Part shown: positions 1 through 6,419 of the stretch, one piece after another
Position numbering within the stretch: the first letter of the stretch is position 1
Layout: each line of letters starts with the position of its first letter
Assembly (NCBI GenBank): GCA_910579155.1
Contig: CAJTTS010000077.1
Location: 1-15,810 of the forward strand
Source of the DNA: an uncultured Oscillospiraceae bacterium
GTDB taxonomy: Bacteria; Bacillota_A; Clostridia; Oscillospirales; Oscillospiraceae
Reading direction: 5' to 3'
Length of the DNA stretch: 15,810 bases
Position numbers and translations under genes: made by a program
The notes under the pieces: model-generated
Database searches by the model: none
Told to the model about the DNA's origin: nothing
What the model saw: the letters and a program-made list of their open reading frames with translations, nothing else

Positions 1-164
1 TTGCCCTCCATCACCAACTCGGCCCAAACGATGGGGCGATGCTCTTTCAGATACCGCAACCGCAACAGGCCGTACTTGCCCAAACTGCGGTCGGGCGGCG
101 GTTCTATCGTCAGGTCGGGGAGGTAGTAATCTCCCACTTTCACATAGTCCAATTCGATTTTCAT
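1..164 (-). CDS. tnpV: TnpV family transposon-encoded protein, 3' end outside window
   Basis: Only the first 54 codons are present, reading from ATG at 162-164 leftwards off the window. The N-terminus, MKIELDYVKVGDYYLPDLTI, matches the KVGDYY-[IL]P-[ND]-LT signature also seen in the complete TnpV at 13200-13556, so the two are paralogues. TnpV is a small protein of unknown biochemical role named from Tn4451-type transposons. It typically lies beside a large serine recombinase, so a recombinase gene is expected further left (inference). An AAGGG Shine-Dalgarno lies upstream of the ATG. The gap to the XRE stop codon is only 18 bases, so the two genes are probably one operon driven by the promoter at 460-488. 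Confidence 0.8.
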   Translation of the reverse strand, partial: MKIELDYVKVGDYYLPDLTIEPPPDRSLGKYGLLRLRYLKEHRPIVWAELVMEG

Positions 165-182
165 TGTGCTGCCCTTTCTCCC

Positions 183-395
183 TTACGGGTCATCGTCTGG
201 CACCAGCGCAATCACATCAGAAATATCACAGTTCAGCGTTTCGCAAATCTTGATAAGGGTCGGCATGGAGATATGCTCCCCCTTGCCCATGTTGGCGATA
301 TGGTTCGTTGTCAAATGCGCTTGGAGCCGTAAATCTTTCTTGCTCATGTTCTTGTCGATCAGTGTTTTCCAGAGCGGTTTATAGCTGATTTTCAT
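183..395 (-). CDS. XRE-family (Cro/C1-type) HTH regulator, 70 aa
   Basis: This is a single-domain helix-turn-helix protein. The HTH covers about residues 17-58: KKDLRLQAHLTTNHIANMGKGEHISM followed by LIKICETLNCDISDVI, the usual XRE helix 4-5 pattern. It ends in an acidic DDDP tail. ATG at 393-395 was chosen because AAGGTGG lies 8 bases upstream. The in-frame GTG at 407 overlaps that ribosome site and is unlikely. It presumably represses its own promoter, whose -35 box overlaps a repeated ACACAAYGCA motif. TnpV follows 18 bases downstream. The pair XRE-TnpV is a common entry module of small integrative elements, so this gene belongs to a different element from the Maff2/VirD4 remnant on its right. 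Family assignment is secure; the target is inferred. Confidence 0.85.
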   Translation of the reverse strand: MKISYKPLWKTLIDKNMSKKDLRLQAHLTTNHIANMGKGEHISMPTLIKICETLNCDISDVIALVPDDDP

Positions 396-418
396 AGCCT
401 GTTCCACCTTTCCGGGCT

Positions 419-439
419 GGGGCCAGCAGGAGCGGCCCC
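419..439 (-). repeat. Hairpin in the 5' leader of the XRE-TnpV operon
   Basis: GGGGCC (419-424) and GGCCCC (434-439) pair around a 9-base loop. The hairpin lies between the promoter at 460-488 and the XRE ribosome site near 402-408. There is no U-tract, so it is not a terminator. It could stabilise the transcript or limit ribosome access (inference). Confidence 0.4.
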
Positions 440-459
440 GGCCCTATGGCCTTTCGACT

Positions 460-488
460 ATTATACCGCCTCCATTGAGAAAACACAA
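460..488 (-). promoter_or_regulatory. Sigma-A-type promoter of XRE-TnpV operon
   Basis: On the minus strand, -35 TTGTGT (483-488) and a perfect -10 TATAAT (460-465) are separated by exactly 17 bases. The -35 overlaps ACACAATGCA (483-492), which recurs as ACACAACGCA at 525-534, 42 bases away. That spacing puts both copies on the same face of the helix and makes them candidate operators for the XRE protein. Confidence 0.75.
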
Positions 489-551
489 TGCACTGTTGCA
501 ATTCTTCTCCAAAAACTGCGGCATACACAACGCATTTGTTCTCAATTTTCT

Positions 552-716
552 TTACATCAATTTAGGTGTCAAGTGCTTCATGCCCTGGCTCTTGGAGCCA
601 GGGTTGTCCGAGCCGTAGCCCTCCAGCAGATTGACGACGCCCCACACGCCCAGGCCAGCGCCCAGCGCGATCACCAGGGTTTTCAAAACGTCGATTGCAG
701 ACTGAAAAAATGCCAT
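552..716 (-). pseudogene. Maff2 family protein, 3'-truncated
   Basis: It begins MAFFQSAIDVLKTLVIALGAG, the signature of the Maff2 family of conjugative-transposon proteins, which lies between virD4 and the TrbL-like gene in Clostridial elements. ATG at 714-716 has GGAGGT four bases upstream. One hydrophobic segment (residues 8-30) is intact and the sequence is Maff2-like through about residue 47 (SKSQGMK). It then switches to HLTPKLM and stops at 54 residues. The family normally continues to about 70 residues with a second glycine-rich hydrophobic segment. The break at about 570-576 is where the left-hand XRE/TnpV element begins. Everything that should follow (TrbL, VirB4-like ATPase and other transfer genes) is missing. 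A functional product is unlikely. Confidence 0.82.
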
Positions 717-767
717 AAGTACCTCCGAAAATTTTAGATTTTTGAAGGCACATTTTCCCCTTTCCAT

Positions 768-1631
768 TTATTCCGCCGCCCCCGGCTGTTCCGGGTCGGC
801 GGTGTCGCTGTCCTCCGATACGTCTACCTCGTACACGTCATAGACCTCGGAGGGTTTGGGTTTGAGCCGGGTGGACAGAAAGCGCGTGATGTCGAACGTG
901 TTTTTCTTGTCCCCGTCGGCAAGGTACTTGTAGTTGGGATGCCGGGTGATGTCGTATTTATCCGAGAGGAAGGGCCGGACGCCCCGCAGTTGCAGGATGC
1001 ACTTCCCCCCGTCCAATACCGCCAGCTCGTCCACATCCATCAGGGCTTTGCCCAGCTTCTGATAGTTCAGCGAGTGGGACAGCTCCCGGCCCCGGCTTTC
1101 GCCGGTGTTGAAGGTGTCGATGGTCTCTTTCCCCAGGGCGGCGGACAGGTCTTTCAGCGTAGACGGTTCTTTGCCACCCAGGAAGATGGAGCAGTCGCAG
1201 TTGCCGATGATGGTGTCGGCGTTGTCCTTGTAAATGGATTTGAGCTGGCTTTGGGCCTGGAGGACGAGACAGGCGGAGATCTCCCGGCTGCGGATGGTTG
1301 CCATCAGCTTTTCCAGGCGGGGGATCTGCCCGATGTTGGCGCACTCGTCGATCAGGCACCGCACATGGACCGGCAGACGGCCCCCATACACATCGTCTGC
1401 TTTCTCGCACAGCAGGTTGAAAAGCTGGCTGTAACACATGGAAATTAGGAAGTTAAAGGTATCGTCCGTGTCGCTCATGATCAGGAACAGCGCGGTTTTT
1501 TCATCGCCCAGGGTGTCCAGCTCCAGCTCGTCATAGGCTGTGACCTCCCGCAGCTCCGCGATGTCGAAGGGGGCCAGCCGTGCGCCGCAGCTCACGAGTA
1601 TGCTCTTAGCGGTTTTGCCTGTTGCTTGTTG
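768..1631 (-). pseudogene. virD4: VirD4/TraG-type coupling protein, C-terminal half only
   Basis: A complete VirD4 of this CD1115-like family is about 600 residues, couples the relaxosome to the type IV secretion channel, and hydrolyses ATP through Walker A and B. Here the recognisable sequence starts at about QATGKTAKSIL (near 1631) and runs through CGARLAPFDIAEL, the Walker B region VRCLIDECANIGQIP, ATIRSREISACLVLQAQSQL and RGVRPFLSDKYDITRHPNYK. The N-terminal membrane segments and the Walker A loop are absent, and a stop in frame lies at 1632-1634. The only starts are internal, such as GTG at 1595, with no ribosome site. The Walker B neighbour is Cys where Phe (DEFANIG) is usual. It lies 51 bases upstream of Maff2, the normal order. 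The 5' break abuts the Rpn insertion. Confidence 0.85.
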
Positions 1632-1685
1632 TCAAGGACTTCTTAATACAATTCATAGATTGTTCATATTTTGGACATAAAACAA

Positions 1686-1712
1686 GACCGAGAACCTGTC
1701 AGATTCTCGGTC
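1686..1712 (-). terminator. Intrinsic terminator after the Rpn nuclease gene
   Basis: A 9-bp stem, GACCGAGAA (1686-1694) with TTCTCGGTC (1704-1712), and a 9-base loop are followed on the minus strand by TTGTTTTA. It lies 18 bases past the stop codon of the gene at 1731 and would isolate it from the VirD4 remnant. Confidence 0.75.
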
Positions 1713-1730
1713 CTGTTGTTGATATACGGC

Positions 1731-2516
1731 TTATGTGCCTTGCCCAGCTTGCAGCTTCTTCACTTCATCAAGAGGGAGGCCAACACATTCAGCGATTTTT
1801 TCAATCGTAAGTGTTCCATCAAACAGCAACTTTTTTGCAACTTCGATTAACGATTCTTTTCGCATATCTTCAATAACCTTACACATCTCGCTCACCCCTT
1901 CTGGATTTTCCTTCAAATATCGTGTGCGGTCTGCCATCAGCCTAAAATTCATATCATCGGCATTGATACAGTTGAAATCGTGCATCAGCTTCCCAATGTC
2001 AGAGTCCCCCCGGTATTCGCCGTTCACATAGAGAATATGTTCTCCATCATCAAAGGGTTTACCCGTCAAAAGATTTATGCGCTCAATGGGATAGATAGGC
2101 TCGCCCAATCCGTAAAAATCTTTCTCGGTAATAAAAATCGTATAGGTGTCCGGCAGTTGCTTGAACTCCTGCCCAGCGTCCAGATTTTCAACATCCAGCA
2201 CACTGGAATGGTATCTGGCCCGGTGCGGGTCCGCCCCCTTGTCCTCTCGCTGGATTTCCATGTCATACTTTTTCTTGGCAGTGTCTGTTCCATATGCGTC
2301 CAGGCAAATGGAACGCGCTCCGGCCAGCCGCTTCATGTCCTTTTGTGTCTGGCACTCGGTAATCACCAAATCCGGCTTTCCTGTGATGATGCGCAGCACC
2401 AGTTCAGCCAGGGGAACATTGTCCTTAAACAGACAGCGCATGAAATCATCATCAATGGGCCGCAGACGGCGCAACCGTTCCAAATCCTGCTGCCGCTTTT
2501 GTTCAATGTCGTTCAT
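1731..2516 (-). CDS. Rpn-type PD-(D/E)XK nuclease family transposase-like protein, 261 aa
   Basis: Rpn proteins are nucleases of the PD-(D/E)XK fold that promote RecA-independent recombination and spread as autonomous genes. The N-terminal LRPIDDDFMRCLFKDN, the central LDAYGTDTAKKKYDMEIQRE (Asp, then Glu-x-Gln, the expected catalytic strand pair), the downstream RARYHSSVLD and a YTIFITEKDFYG segment fit the family. The C-terminal 60 residues (LIEVAKKLLFDGTLTIEKIAECVGLPLDEVKKL) form the helical module common in Firmicute copies. ATG at 2516 is preferred; its ribosome site GGTGA is weak. An in-frame TTG at 2552 is the alternative. It has its own promoter (2567-2595) and terminator (1686-1712). 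It separates TnpW from the VirD4 remnant, genes normally nearly adjacent, so its arrival probably removed the virD4 5' half. Length is close to family norms and it looks intact. Confidence 0.85.
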   Translation of the reverse strand: MNDIEQKRQQDLERLRRLRPIDDDFMRCLFKDNVPLAELVLRIITGKPDLVITECQTQKDMKRLAGARSICLDAYGTDTAKKKYDMEIQREDKGADPHRARYHSSVLDVENLDAGQEFKQLPDTYTIFITEKDFYGLGEPIYPIERINLLTGKPFDDGEHILYVNGEYRGDSDIGKLMHDFNCINADDMNFRLMADRTRYLKENPEGVSEMCKVIEDMRKESLIEVAKKLLFDGTLTIEKIAECVGLPLDEVKKLQAGQGT

Positions 2517-2566
2517 TGCTTCACCAGCTTTCCCGTGATCGGCAGAGTTCAAACCTTTGCGTAATT

Positions 2567-2595
2567 ATCTTACCACATCTCCGCCAGCTTTTCAA
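2567..2595 (-). promoter_or_regulatory. Promoter of the Rpn nuclease gene
   Basis: -35 TTGAAA (2590-2595) and -10 TAAGAT (2567-2572) have a 17-base spacer on the minus strand. It lies between the TnpW stop and the Rpn start, so the inserted gene does not depend on the element operon. Confidence 0.55.
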
Positions 2596-2606
2596 GAATA
2601 ACAGCC

Positions 2607-2819
2607 TCACTCGTTCTCTATCATCTGCCGAACCTCGTTTTTGAGCATCCGCTTGATTTTGTCCTCCATGGTTTCGGTGCTGGTTTCACTGAAATGGATG
2701 CGCACGATATACGTCATCTTTCCGATCTTTTTCACCAGCGCCGGAGGATTGTCCTGGGTGGTGGGAGCGGGAGCGGCAGAGGTATTGGCGGTATCAACGG
2801 TCACAGTTTCATTTTCCAT
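2607..2819 (-). CDS. tnpW: TnpW family transposon-encoded protein, 70 aa
   Basis: This is a short protein with a low-complexity Thr/Ala/Pro-rich N-terminus (residues 1-27). The conserved core is VKKIGKMTYIVRIHFSETSTETMEDKI followed by KRMLKNE, the TnpW pattern (KxIGxxTYxVxxHFSxTSxExMxDKI). The function is unknown; the name comes from Tn4451-type elements. ATG at 2817-2819 has AAAGGA about 6 bases upstream; longer in-frame starts run into the DnaC-like gene and lack a ribosome site. It follows the DnaC-like gene by 31 bases, its usual place in Clostridial conjugative elements. The next expected genes, a PcfB-like protein and complete virD4, are absent. Confidence 0.82.
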   Translation of the reverse strand: MENETVTVDTANTSAAPAPTTQDNPPALVKKIGKMTYIVRIHFSETSTETMEDKIKRMLKNEVRQMIENE

Positions 2820-2850
2820 AGGTTTCCTTTCTCTGCTAAAGCAGTTACAA

Positions 2851-3660
2851 TTATTTTCGGTCAGTGATAATCTCCCTCGCCGCCGCTTTTGTGCTGGCGG
2901 CATTACCTTCCCGGAAGTTCTTCCCGGCAAAGAGGATAGGGGCGCACCGTTCCAGGATGCGGTCATAAATACGAGCATGGGCGAGATTAGGCGGGTGCTT
3001 CATCTCGTCCAGCTTCAAATTCGTGGTGACAATCAGGGGCTTGCCGCGGCGGTATCGGGCGTCAATGACACTGAACATCTGCTCCATAGCGTACTCGGTG
3101 CTGCGCTCAACCCCCAAATCGTCAATAATCAGAAGGTCATAGTCCCCCAGGCTGGCGAGAAAATCCGCCCTGTCCGCTCCGAATGTCCCGGACAGGCGGG
3201 CCAGGATGGTGGGAAAGCTGGTCATGAGTACAGGCACGTCCTGATCGAGCAGGGCGTTTGCAATGCACCCAGCCAGGAAGGATTTGCCCGTCCCCACATC
3301 CCCAAACAGAAGCAAACCGATGTTTTTCTTGAACGCTTCCGGCCAGTGTTCCACATAGGCGTGGGCCTTTGCCATGACAGGGTTCTGCCCGTTGTCATGG
3401 GCAAAGGTGTAATCGTACAGATAGCGGTCCTGGAGGCCCTGGGCTTTGCGCCGCCGAATACGGTCCATGCGCTGGCGGCGCTTCACGGCTTCCTCCCGGC
3501 GGCGCTCGGCTTCGGCCTGACAGGGGCAGACACAGCGGACCGTATCACGCCCATGGTGAAATGGGTTTGTGATAACTGCTTGCCGGGGGCCACCGCATTT
3601 GCAACAGCGGAGCAAACCGTCAGCCGGGTCAAGATATTCGTCCTGGCGGATCTCTGTCAT
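2851..3660 (-). CDS. DnaC/IstB-like ATP-binding helicase loader, 269 aa
   Basis: This is an AAA+ ATPase that probably loads the host replicative helicase at the element's origin with the replisome organiser encoded just upstream. Visible motifs are an N-terminal cysteine cluster (CCKCGG near residues 19-24 and CVCPC at 43-47, likely a zinc site), Walker A GDVGTGKS at 120-127, Walker B LLIIDDLG at 176-183, sensor I VTTNL at 211-215 and the arginine-containing IYDRILER at 231-238. The ATG at 3658-3660 overlaps the upstream stop as ATGA, indicating translational coupling. Length is normal for element-borne DnaC proteins and all ATPase motifs are intact. Confidence 0.9.
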   Translation of the reverse strand: MTEIRQDEYLDPADGLLRCCKCGGPRQAVITNPFHHGRDTVRCVCPCQAEAERRREEAVKRRQRMDRIRRRKAQGLQDRYLYDYTFAHDNGQNPVMAKAHAYVEHWPEAFKKNIGLLLFGDVGTGKSFLAGCIANALLDQDVPVLMTSFPTILARLSGTFGADRADFLASLGDYDLLIIDDLGVERSTEYAMEQMFSVIDARYRRGKPLIVTTNLKLDEMKHPPNLAHARIYDRILERCAPILFAGKNFREGNAASTKAAAREIITDRK

Positions 3661-4385
3661 ACGGTATCGCCCTCCTGCACACTGTAGTCCCGGTCACGGA
3701 CAGCGGGAGCGGCCTTGCGCCGATCATCGGCTATCCAGCGCCGGATGGTAGCGGCATGGCTCTTGTATGTTCTGCCAGTAGACGCCATGTACTCGGACAG
3801 GCGCTCAATGTACTCCTGCCAGACGGTGGGGAAATCGGCTTGCAGTTCGGCCAACTCAGTATCAGACAAGAAAACATTCTGATATCGGCCAAAAGCGGTG
3901 GATGCGGATTGTCCCTTTTTTAGCCCTCTATCTTTCTCTATCTCTAACTCTCTCTTTATCTCTATCTCTGGTGGACAAATGGCGGACATTTGTCCGCCAG
4001 GATTTAGGGCGGCGCGATTGGCCTGCCGCGCCCGCCGTTTCCGCTCCCCCTCGGTGGAGGATTGGCCTATCAAAAGTTCGATGTTGCTCATGTAGAAAGC
4101 CCCGTCCGGCATTTGCTCCATCAGGCCAAGCTGCAAGAAAATCTTGATGGCCCGCTCCACGGTGCCGATTTGCTGGCGGGTGATGGTGGCAATCATCTGC
4201 GGCGTGTAGGGAATGTTTTCGTCAAGCTGGAGCCGCCCGCCATGCTTCAGTGATTTCAGATACAGCTTCAGCATGATGTAGGAATACAAGATACCGTCCT
4301 GCATACTTTCCAGCAGCAGGATGGAATCATCGTCAAAGTAGTTTTCTTTCAGCTTGAGATAGTAATATTTTCGGTTATCAGCCAT
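3657..4385 (-). CDS. Phage-type replisome organiser (replication initiation protein), 242 aa
   Basis: The N-terminal winged-helix domain (about residues 1-110: MADNRKYYYLKLKENYFDDD, then MLKLYLKSL, IPYTPQMIATITRQQIGTVERAI and FLQLGLMEQM) is that of phage replisome organisers, which bind origin DNA. A charged linker (about 110-160, with IEIKRELEIEKDR) connects to a DnaD-like tail (about 165-225, ending AATIRRWIADD) that should contact the helicase or its loader. ATG at 4383-4385 begins the conserved domain; GGGAG lies 12 bases upstream, slightly far. The stop overlaps the start of the DnaC-like gene (ATGA). The linker coding sequence contains a pyrimidine-rich tract and a perfect palindrome (3981-3998), the arrangement seen where an origin lies inside its initiator gene. 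Confidence 0.85.
   Translation of the reverse strand: MADNRKYYYLKLKENYFDDDSILLLESMQDGILYSYIMLKLYLKSLKHGGRLQLDENIPYTPQMIATITRQQIGTVERAIKIFLQLGLMEQMPDGAFYMSNIELLIGQSSTEGERKRRARQANRAALNPGGQMSAICPPEIEIKRELEIEKDRGLKKGQSASTAFGRYQNVFLSDTELAELQADFPTVWQEYIERLSEYMASTGRTYKSHAATIRRWIADDRRKAAPAVRDRDYSVQEGDTV
3971..3998. repeat. Palindrome with partial repeat inside the initiator gene
   Basis: GGCGGACA (3981-3988) and TGTCCGCC (3991-3998) are perfect inverted repeats around TT. A further GTGGACAAAT (3971-3980) partly repeats one arm. Immediately left is a repetitive CTATCT/CTCT tract (about 3926-3968). Together these resemble an origin embedded in an initiator gene. Confidence 0.5.
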
Positions 4386-4420
4386 AGGCAAATGTTTCTC
4401 CCTTGTTGAATGGCCTTTGC

Positions 4421-4512
4421 GGGCCGTTAGAGGGCCGTTTGGGGGGCTGGATGTAAAAAGTATCAGCCCCCCTATTGACCCCATGGTGAAAACCCTTGAT
4501 TTACAAGGGGTT
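4421..4512. repeat. Structured leader upstream of the initiator gene
   Basis: This gap between the Cys-rich gene and the initiator holds GGGCCGTT twice in direct orientation (4421-4428 and 4432-4439). It also has a perfect 9-bp hairpin, GGGGGGCTG (4441-4449) with CAGCCCCCC (4464-4472), and an imperfect AACCCTTG/CAAGGGGTT hairpin at about 4491-4512. None has a U-tract. They may control initiator expression or be part of the origin (inference). Confidence 0.45.
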
Positions 4513-4872
4513 TCAGCCCCCTAAATGCGTAGAATTGAAGTAGCGTTTGCGCTGCCGCTCCGCCTCTTTCCTTCGACGGGTTGTTATGGCACAATCAGGG
4601 CAGTATTTGGCCCGATTTGATTTGGGCACGAACGAGGCCCCGCAAATGATACAGGGCTTCATTTGGTCGCGGTAGAGCAGGGCGGCGCACAGGCTGGCAT
4701 CCTGGGGCAGAACAGCGGCACAAAACCAGCGGCACAAGAGCGAGTAGGAAATGCTCTGGACACAGACGCACTCCAATACAAGACAGTTTCCATCGTCATA
4801 ATTACAGCACCGATGCGCCAGCTTCCGGGCGGCGCGGTACTGCTGATAGGTCATGTGGGGGATGGGCTTCAC
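4513..4872 (-). CDS. Cysteine-rich VLP domain protein, 119 aa
   Basis: Twelve cysteines occur in recognisable clusters: HRCCNYDDGNCLVLECVCVQ (about residues 21-40), SLLCRWFCAAVLP and, towards the C-terminus, CIICGASF...YCPDC, a four-cysteine zinc ribbon. CxWFxAAVLP is the family hallmark behind the VLP name. The C-terminal RRRKEAERQRKR tract is basic. It is likely a zinc-stabilised nucleic-acid-binding protein; no function is established. GTG at 4870-4872 was chosen because GGAGAGG lies 7-8 bases upstream and it overlaps the stop of the RepA-type gene (GTGA). The later ATG at 4854 has no ribosome site. In these elements it usually sits between a RepA-type gene and the replisome organiser, as here. 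Confidence 0.82.
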   Translation of the reverse strand: MKPIPHMTYQQYRAARKLAHRCCNYDDGNCLVLECVCVQSISYSLLCRWFCAAVLPQDASLCAALLYRDQMKPCIICGASFVPKSNRAKYCPDCAITTRRRKEAERQRKRYFNSTHLGG

Positions 4873-5213
4873 TTCATGCCCTCTCCGCTGGGCAGTTTGA
4901 CGTAGATGTGGTCGGGGGTGTTGTGGCTGGTCAACCGCCGCTCCACCAGCCCCAGTTCCTCCAAAGCATTGATTGCGTTCCTGACAGTGGCCGGGGTGCG
5001 GTCAATCATCAGGGCAATGTCGGCGGCGGGGAGCGCCACATACAGCCACCCATGCTTGTCCACCCAGCCCTTTTCCTGGGCGCGGGTGGCTTCATCCAGC
5101 AGGACAGCATAAATCACTCTGTCGATCAGCTTCATCTCCATGGTCAGCAGGAAGCGGGGATAGGGAATGTACGACGGCAGCGCGGCGGCGCTGGTCATGT
5201 AATCAGCTTTCAT
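4869..5213 (-). CDS. RepA-type N-terminal winged-helix protein, 114 aa
   Basis: MTSAAALPSYIPYPRFLLTMEMKLIDRVIYAVLLDEAT resembles the N-terminal domain of replication initiator A proteins of Firmicute plasmids and conjugative elements. It is followed by a winged helix (ALPAADIALMIDRTPATVRNAINALEELGLVERRL, about residues 60-95) and ends with YVKLPSGEGMK. Only the DNA-binding domain is present; plasmid RepA proteins are much longer. It could therefore be a replication accessory or regulator. ATG at 5211-5213 has GGAGAG 7 bases upstream. Its stop overlaps the GTG of the Cys-rich VLP gene, and its start overlaps the 3' end of the small reading frame at 5203-5331, so the three may be translationally coupled. 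Confidence 0.8.
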   Translation of the reverse strand: MKADYMTSAAALPSYIPYPRFLLTMEMKLIDRVIYAVLLDEATRAQEKGWVDKHGWLYVALPAADIALMIDRTPATVRNAINALEELGLVERRLTSHNTPDHIYVKLPSGEGMK

Positions 5214-5331
5214 GGTAATTCTCTCCTTCGTCTTGATTTCGGATTCCGTTCACTTCTTGAAAAAAGTCCCGTATGGCGTTGGTGACGGCATAGGCACTGT
5301 CACTCAGCTCGTTAAACTGGCGGATTGTCAT
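5203..5331 (-). CDS. Possible small protein, 42 aa, unknown
   Basis: From ATG at 5329-5331 a 42-codon frame reads MTIRQFNELSDSAYAVTNAI, continues RDFFQEVNGIRNQDEGENYHES, and stops 11 bases inside the RepA-type gene. I do not recognise it. Its composition is protein-like and it fills an otherwise unexplained 190-base gap in a tightly packed operon. No convincing ribosome site precedes the ATG (GCGGGA abuts it). The frame is open upstream without a stop as far as the ParB TAG at 5404-5406, including KAVCRRYISGIESFHHQTDIFAG, so the true start may be further upstream at a rare codon. Alternatively it may be a readthrough extension of ParB. Confidence 0.45.
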   Translation of the reverse strand: MTIRQFNELSDSAYAVTNAIRDFFQEVNGIRNQDEGENYHES

Positions 5332-5403
5332 TCCCGCGAAAATGTCCGTCTGGTGGTGAAAGGATTCTATGCCGGAAATGTAGCGGCGGCAAACGGCCTT
5401 AAA

Positions 5404-6063
5404 CTAGGTCAAAAGTGTCTCGCTGTCCATTGTGCTCTGCTTCTTCGGCGGGGGTGGCGATATGGTCAGCCGCACAGCCGCTTCTTCCTGCTGGTCAGGC
5501 GGGAGCCGGGAGATTCTCAATGCAGCCCCCTTGGTAATTTTATCGTCTGCGTCCCGGATCACCTTTTTCGCCGCTGGGGTCAGATCGCGGGCAGTTTGGA
5601 CAAGCTGTTCCACGGTTCGCTTGCCGACGCCCAGCCTGTCGGCAGTATCCTGGGTAAAAGACTTTGCCCCTAAAAGCGAAAGATTTTCGTTTTTAGAAGT
5701 TTGGCCGTTTCTCATGCCCTGGCGGGTTTCCGGGTGAAGGGCTTCATAGAGTTCCTTTCGATGCAGAAGCAGATCGCCCAGCTCCCGATGGGACAGGTTA
5801 GTGCGCACAAAATTCTCGTCGATCTCCGCCAACTCCGCTTGCAGACCGTCCATGCTGCTGACGGTACACTCGATTTTTGTCCAGCCCAATTTCTTTGTCG
5901 CCTCCAACCGATGGAGGCCAGCAATCAGGGTGTAGTCCTCGGTGACGATAATGGGATTGAGCAGCCCCAAAGCCTGGATGCTCCGGGTCATTTCCTCCAC
6001 GCTTTTTGGCTTGGCCTCCCGCCGTCCCGGTTTGATTTTGATGTCACTGATTTTGATAAGCAC
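5404..6063 (-). CDS. ParB/Spo0J-like nuclease-domain protein, 219 aa
   Basis: The N-terminal ParB domain (about residues 3-90) includes SVEEMTRSIQALGLLNPIIV and the phosphate-binding motif GLHRLEATKKLG at 49-60, now known as a CTPase site in canonical ParB proteins. A helix-turn-helix follows (SFTQDTADRLGVGKRTVEQLVQ, about 135-156), then a helical region and a PPPPKKQS tail. No ParA partner is visible in the window, so a partition role is uncertain and a regulatory role is possible. GTG at 6061-6063 was chosen because GAGGGGGAG (6068-6076) lies just upstream; TTG at 6078 would overlap that ribosome site. The gene starts 11 bases after the upstream HTH gene and ends with TAG. Confidence 0.83.
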   Translation of the reverse strand: MLIKISDIKIKPGRREAKPKSVEEMTRSIQALGLLNPIIVTEDYTLIAGLHRLEATKKLGWTKIECTVSSMDGLQAELAEIDENFVRTNLSHRELGDLLLHRKELYEALHPETRQGMRNGQTSKNENLSLLGAKSFTQDTADRLGVGKRTVEQLVQTARDLTPAAKKVIRDADDKITKGAALRISRLPPDQQEEAAVRLTISPPPPKKQSTMDSETLLT

Positions 6064-6074
6064 AGCGCTCCCCC

Positions 6075-6398
6075 TCAATGCGAAAACTGTGTGATGAGGC
6101 GGTTCAGCGTTTCCAAGTCGCGGCCATGGAGAAGCCGCCCCAGCCGTTTGAGAAGCTCCAATTCATCGGCGTTCAGCGTCCGGCGGTCCAGGTGAAACCA
6201 CTCCGCCACCCGGACGCCGCCATGGTGCCCGCCGCTCACCGTTTCGATGGGATAGGAACAGGTCAGCACCGTAATGTCGCGGCGGATGGTGCCGACGCTG
6301 ACGCCAAATTCATGAGCCAGATTTGCGCAGGTGTCGTGCCGACGCTGGTACAGAACTTCCAACAGCTTTTGGCGGCGCTCCCACGGGTTCAAATCCAT
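6075..6398 (-). CDS. DeoR-type helix-turn-helix protein, 107 aa
   Basis: The N-terminal half has the DeoR HTH: ERRQKLLEVLYQRRHDTCANLAHEFGVSVGTIRRDITVL (about residues 8-46). SGGHHGGVRV follows, like the glycine-rich wing after DeoR helices. The C-terminal half (NADELELLKRLGRLLHGRDLETLNRLITQF) is helical and lacks the sugar-phosphate sensor domain of full DeoR proteins. ATG at 6396-6398 has AAAGGGG 8 bases upstream. It lies 21 bases after the relaxase and 11 before ParB, so it is part of the mobilisation/replication operon and probably regulates it (inference). Confidence 0.8.
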   Translation of the reverse strand: MDLNPWERRQKLLEVLYQRRHDTCANLAHEFGVSVGTIRRDITVLTCSYPIETVSGGHHGGVRVAEWFHLDRRTLNADELELLKRLGRLLHGRDLETLNRLITQFSH

Positions 6399-6419
6399 TT
6401 TCAGTTCCCCTTTCAAATA

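Noticed and set aside
939..1448. Plus-strand open frame of 169 codons
   Set aside because: Antisense to the conserved VirD4 region; no independent support.
2641..3687. Long plus-strand open frame of 348 codons
   Set aside because: It is antisense to the DnaC-like gene, whose Walker and sensor motifs, ribosome site and coupling are clear; an artefact of GC-rich codon use.
3926..3968. Repetitive CTATCT/CTCT tract as a possible CRISPR or satellite
   Set aside because: Repeat units are irregular and very short with no spacers, and the tract lies in frame within the initiator linker.
4441..4472. 9-bp GC-rich hairpin as a terminator of the Cys-rich gene
   Set aside because: Neither strand has a U-tract after the stem, and it lies about 40 bases downstream in what appears to be one operon.
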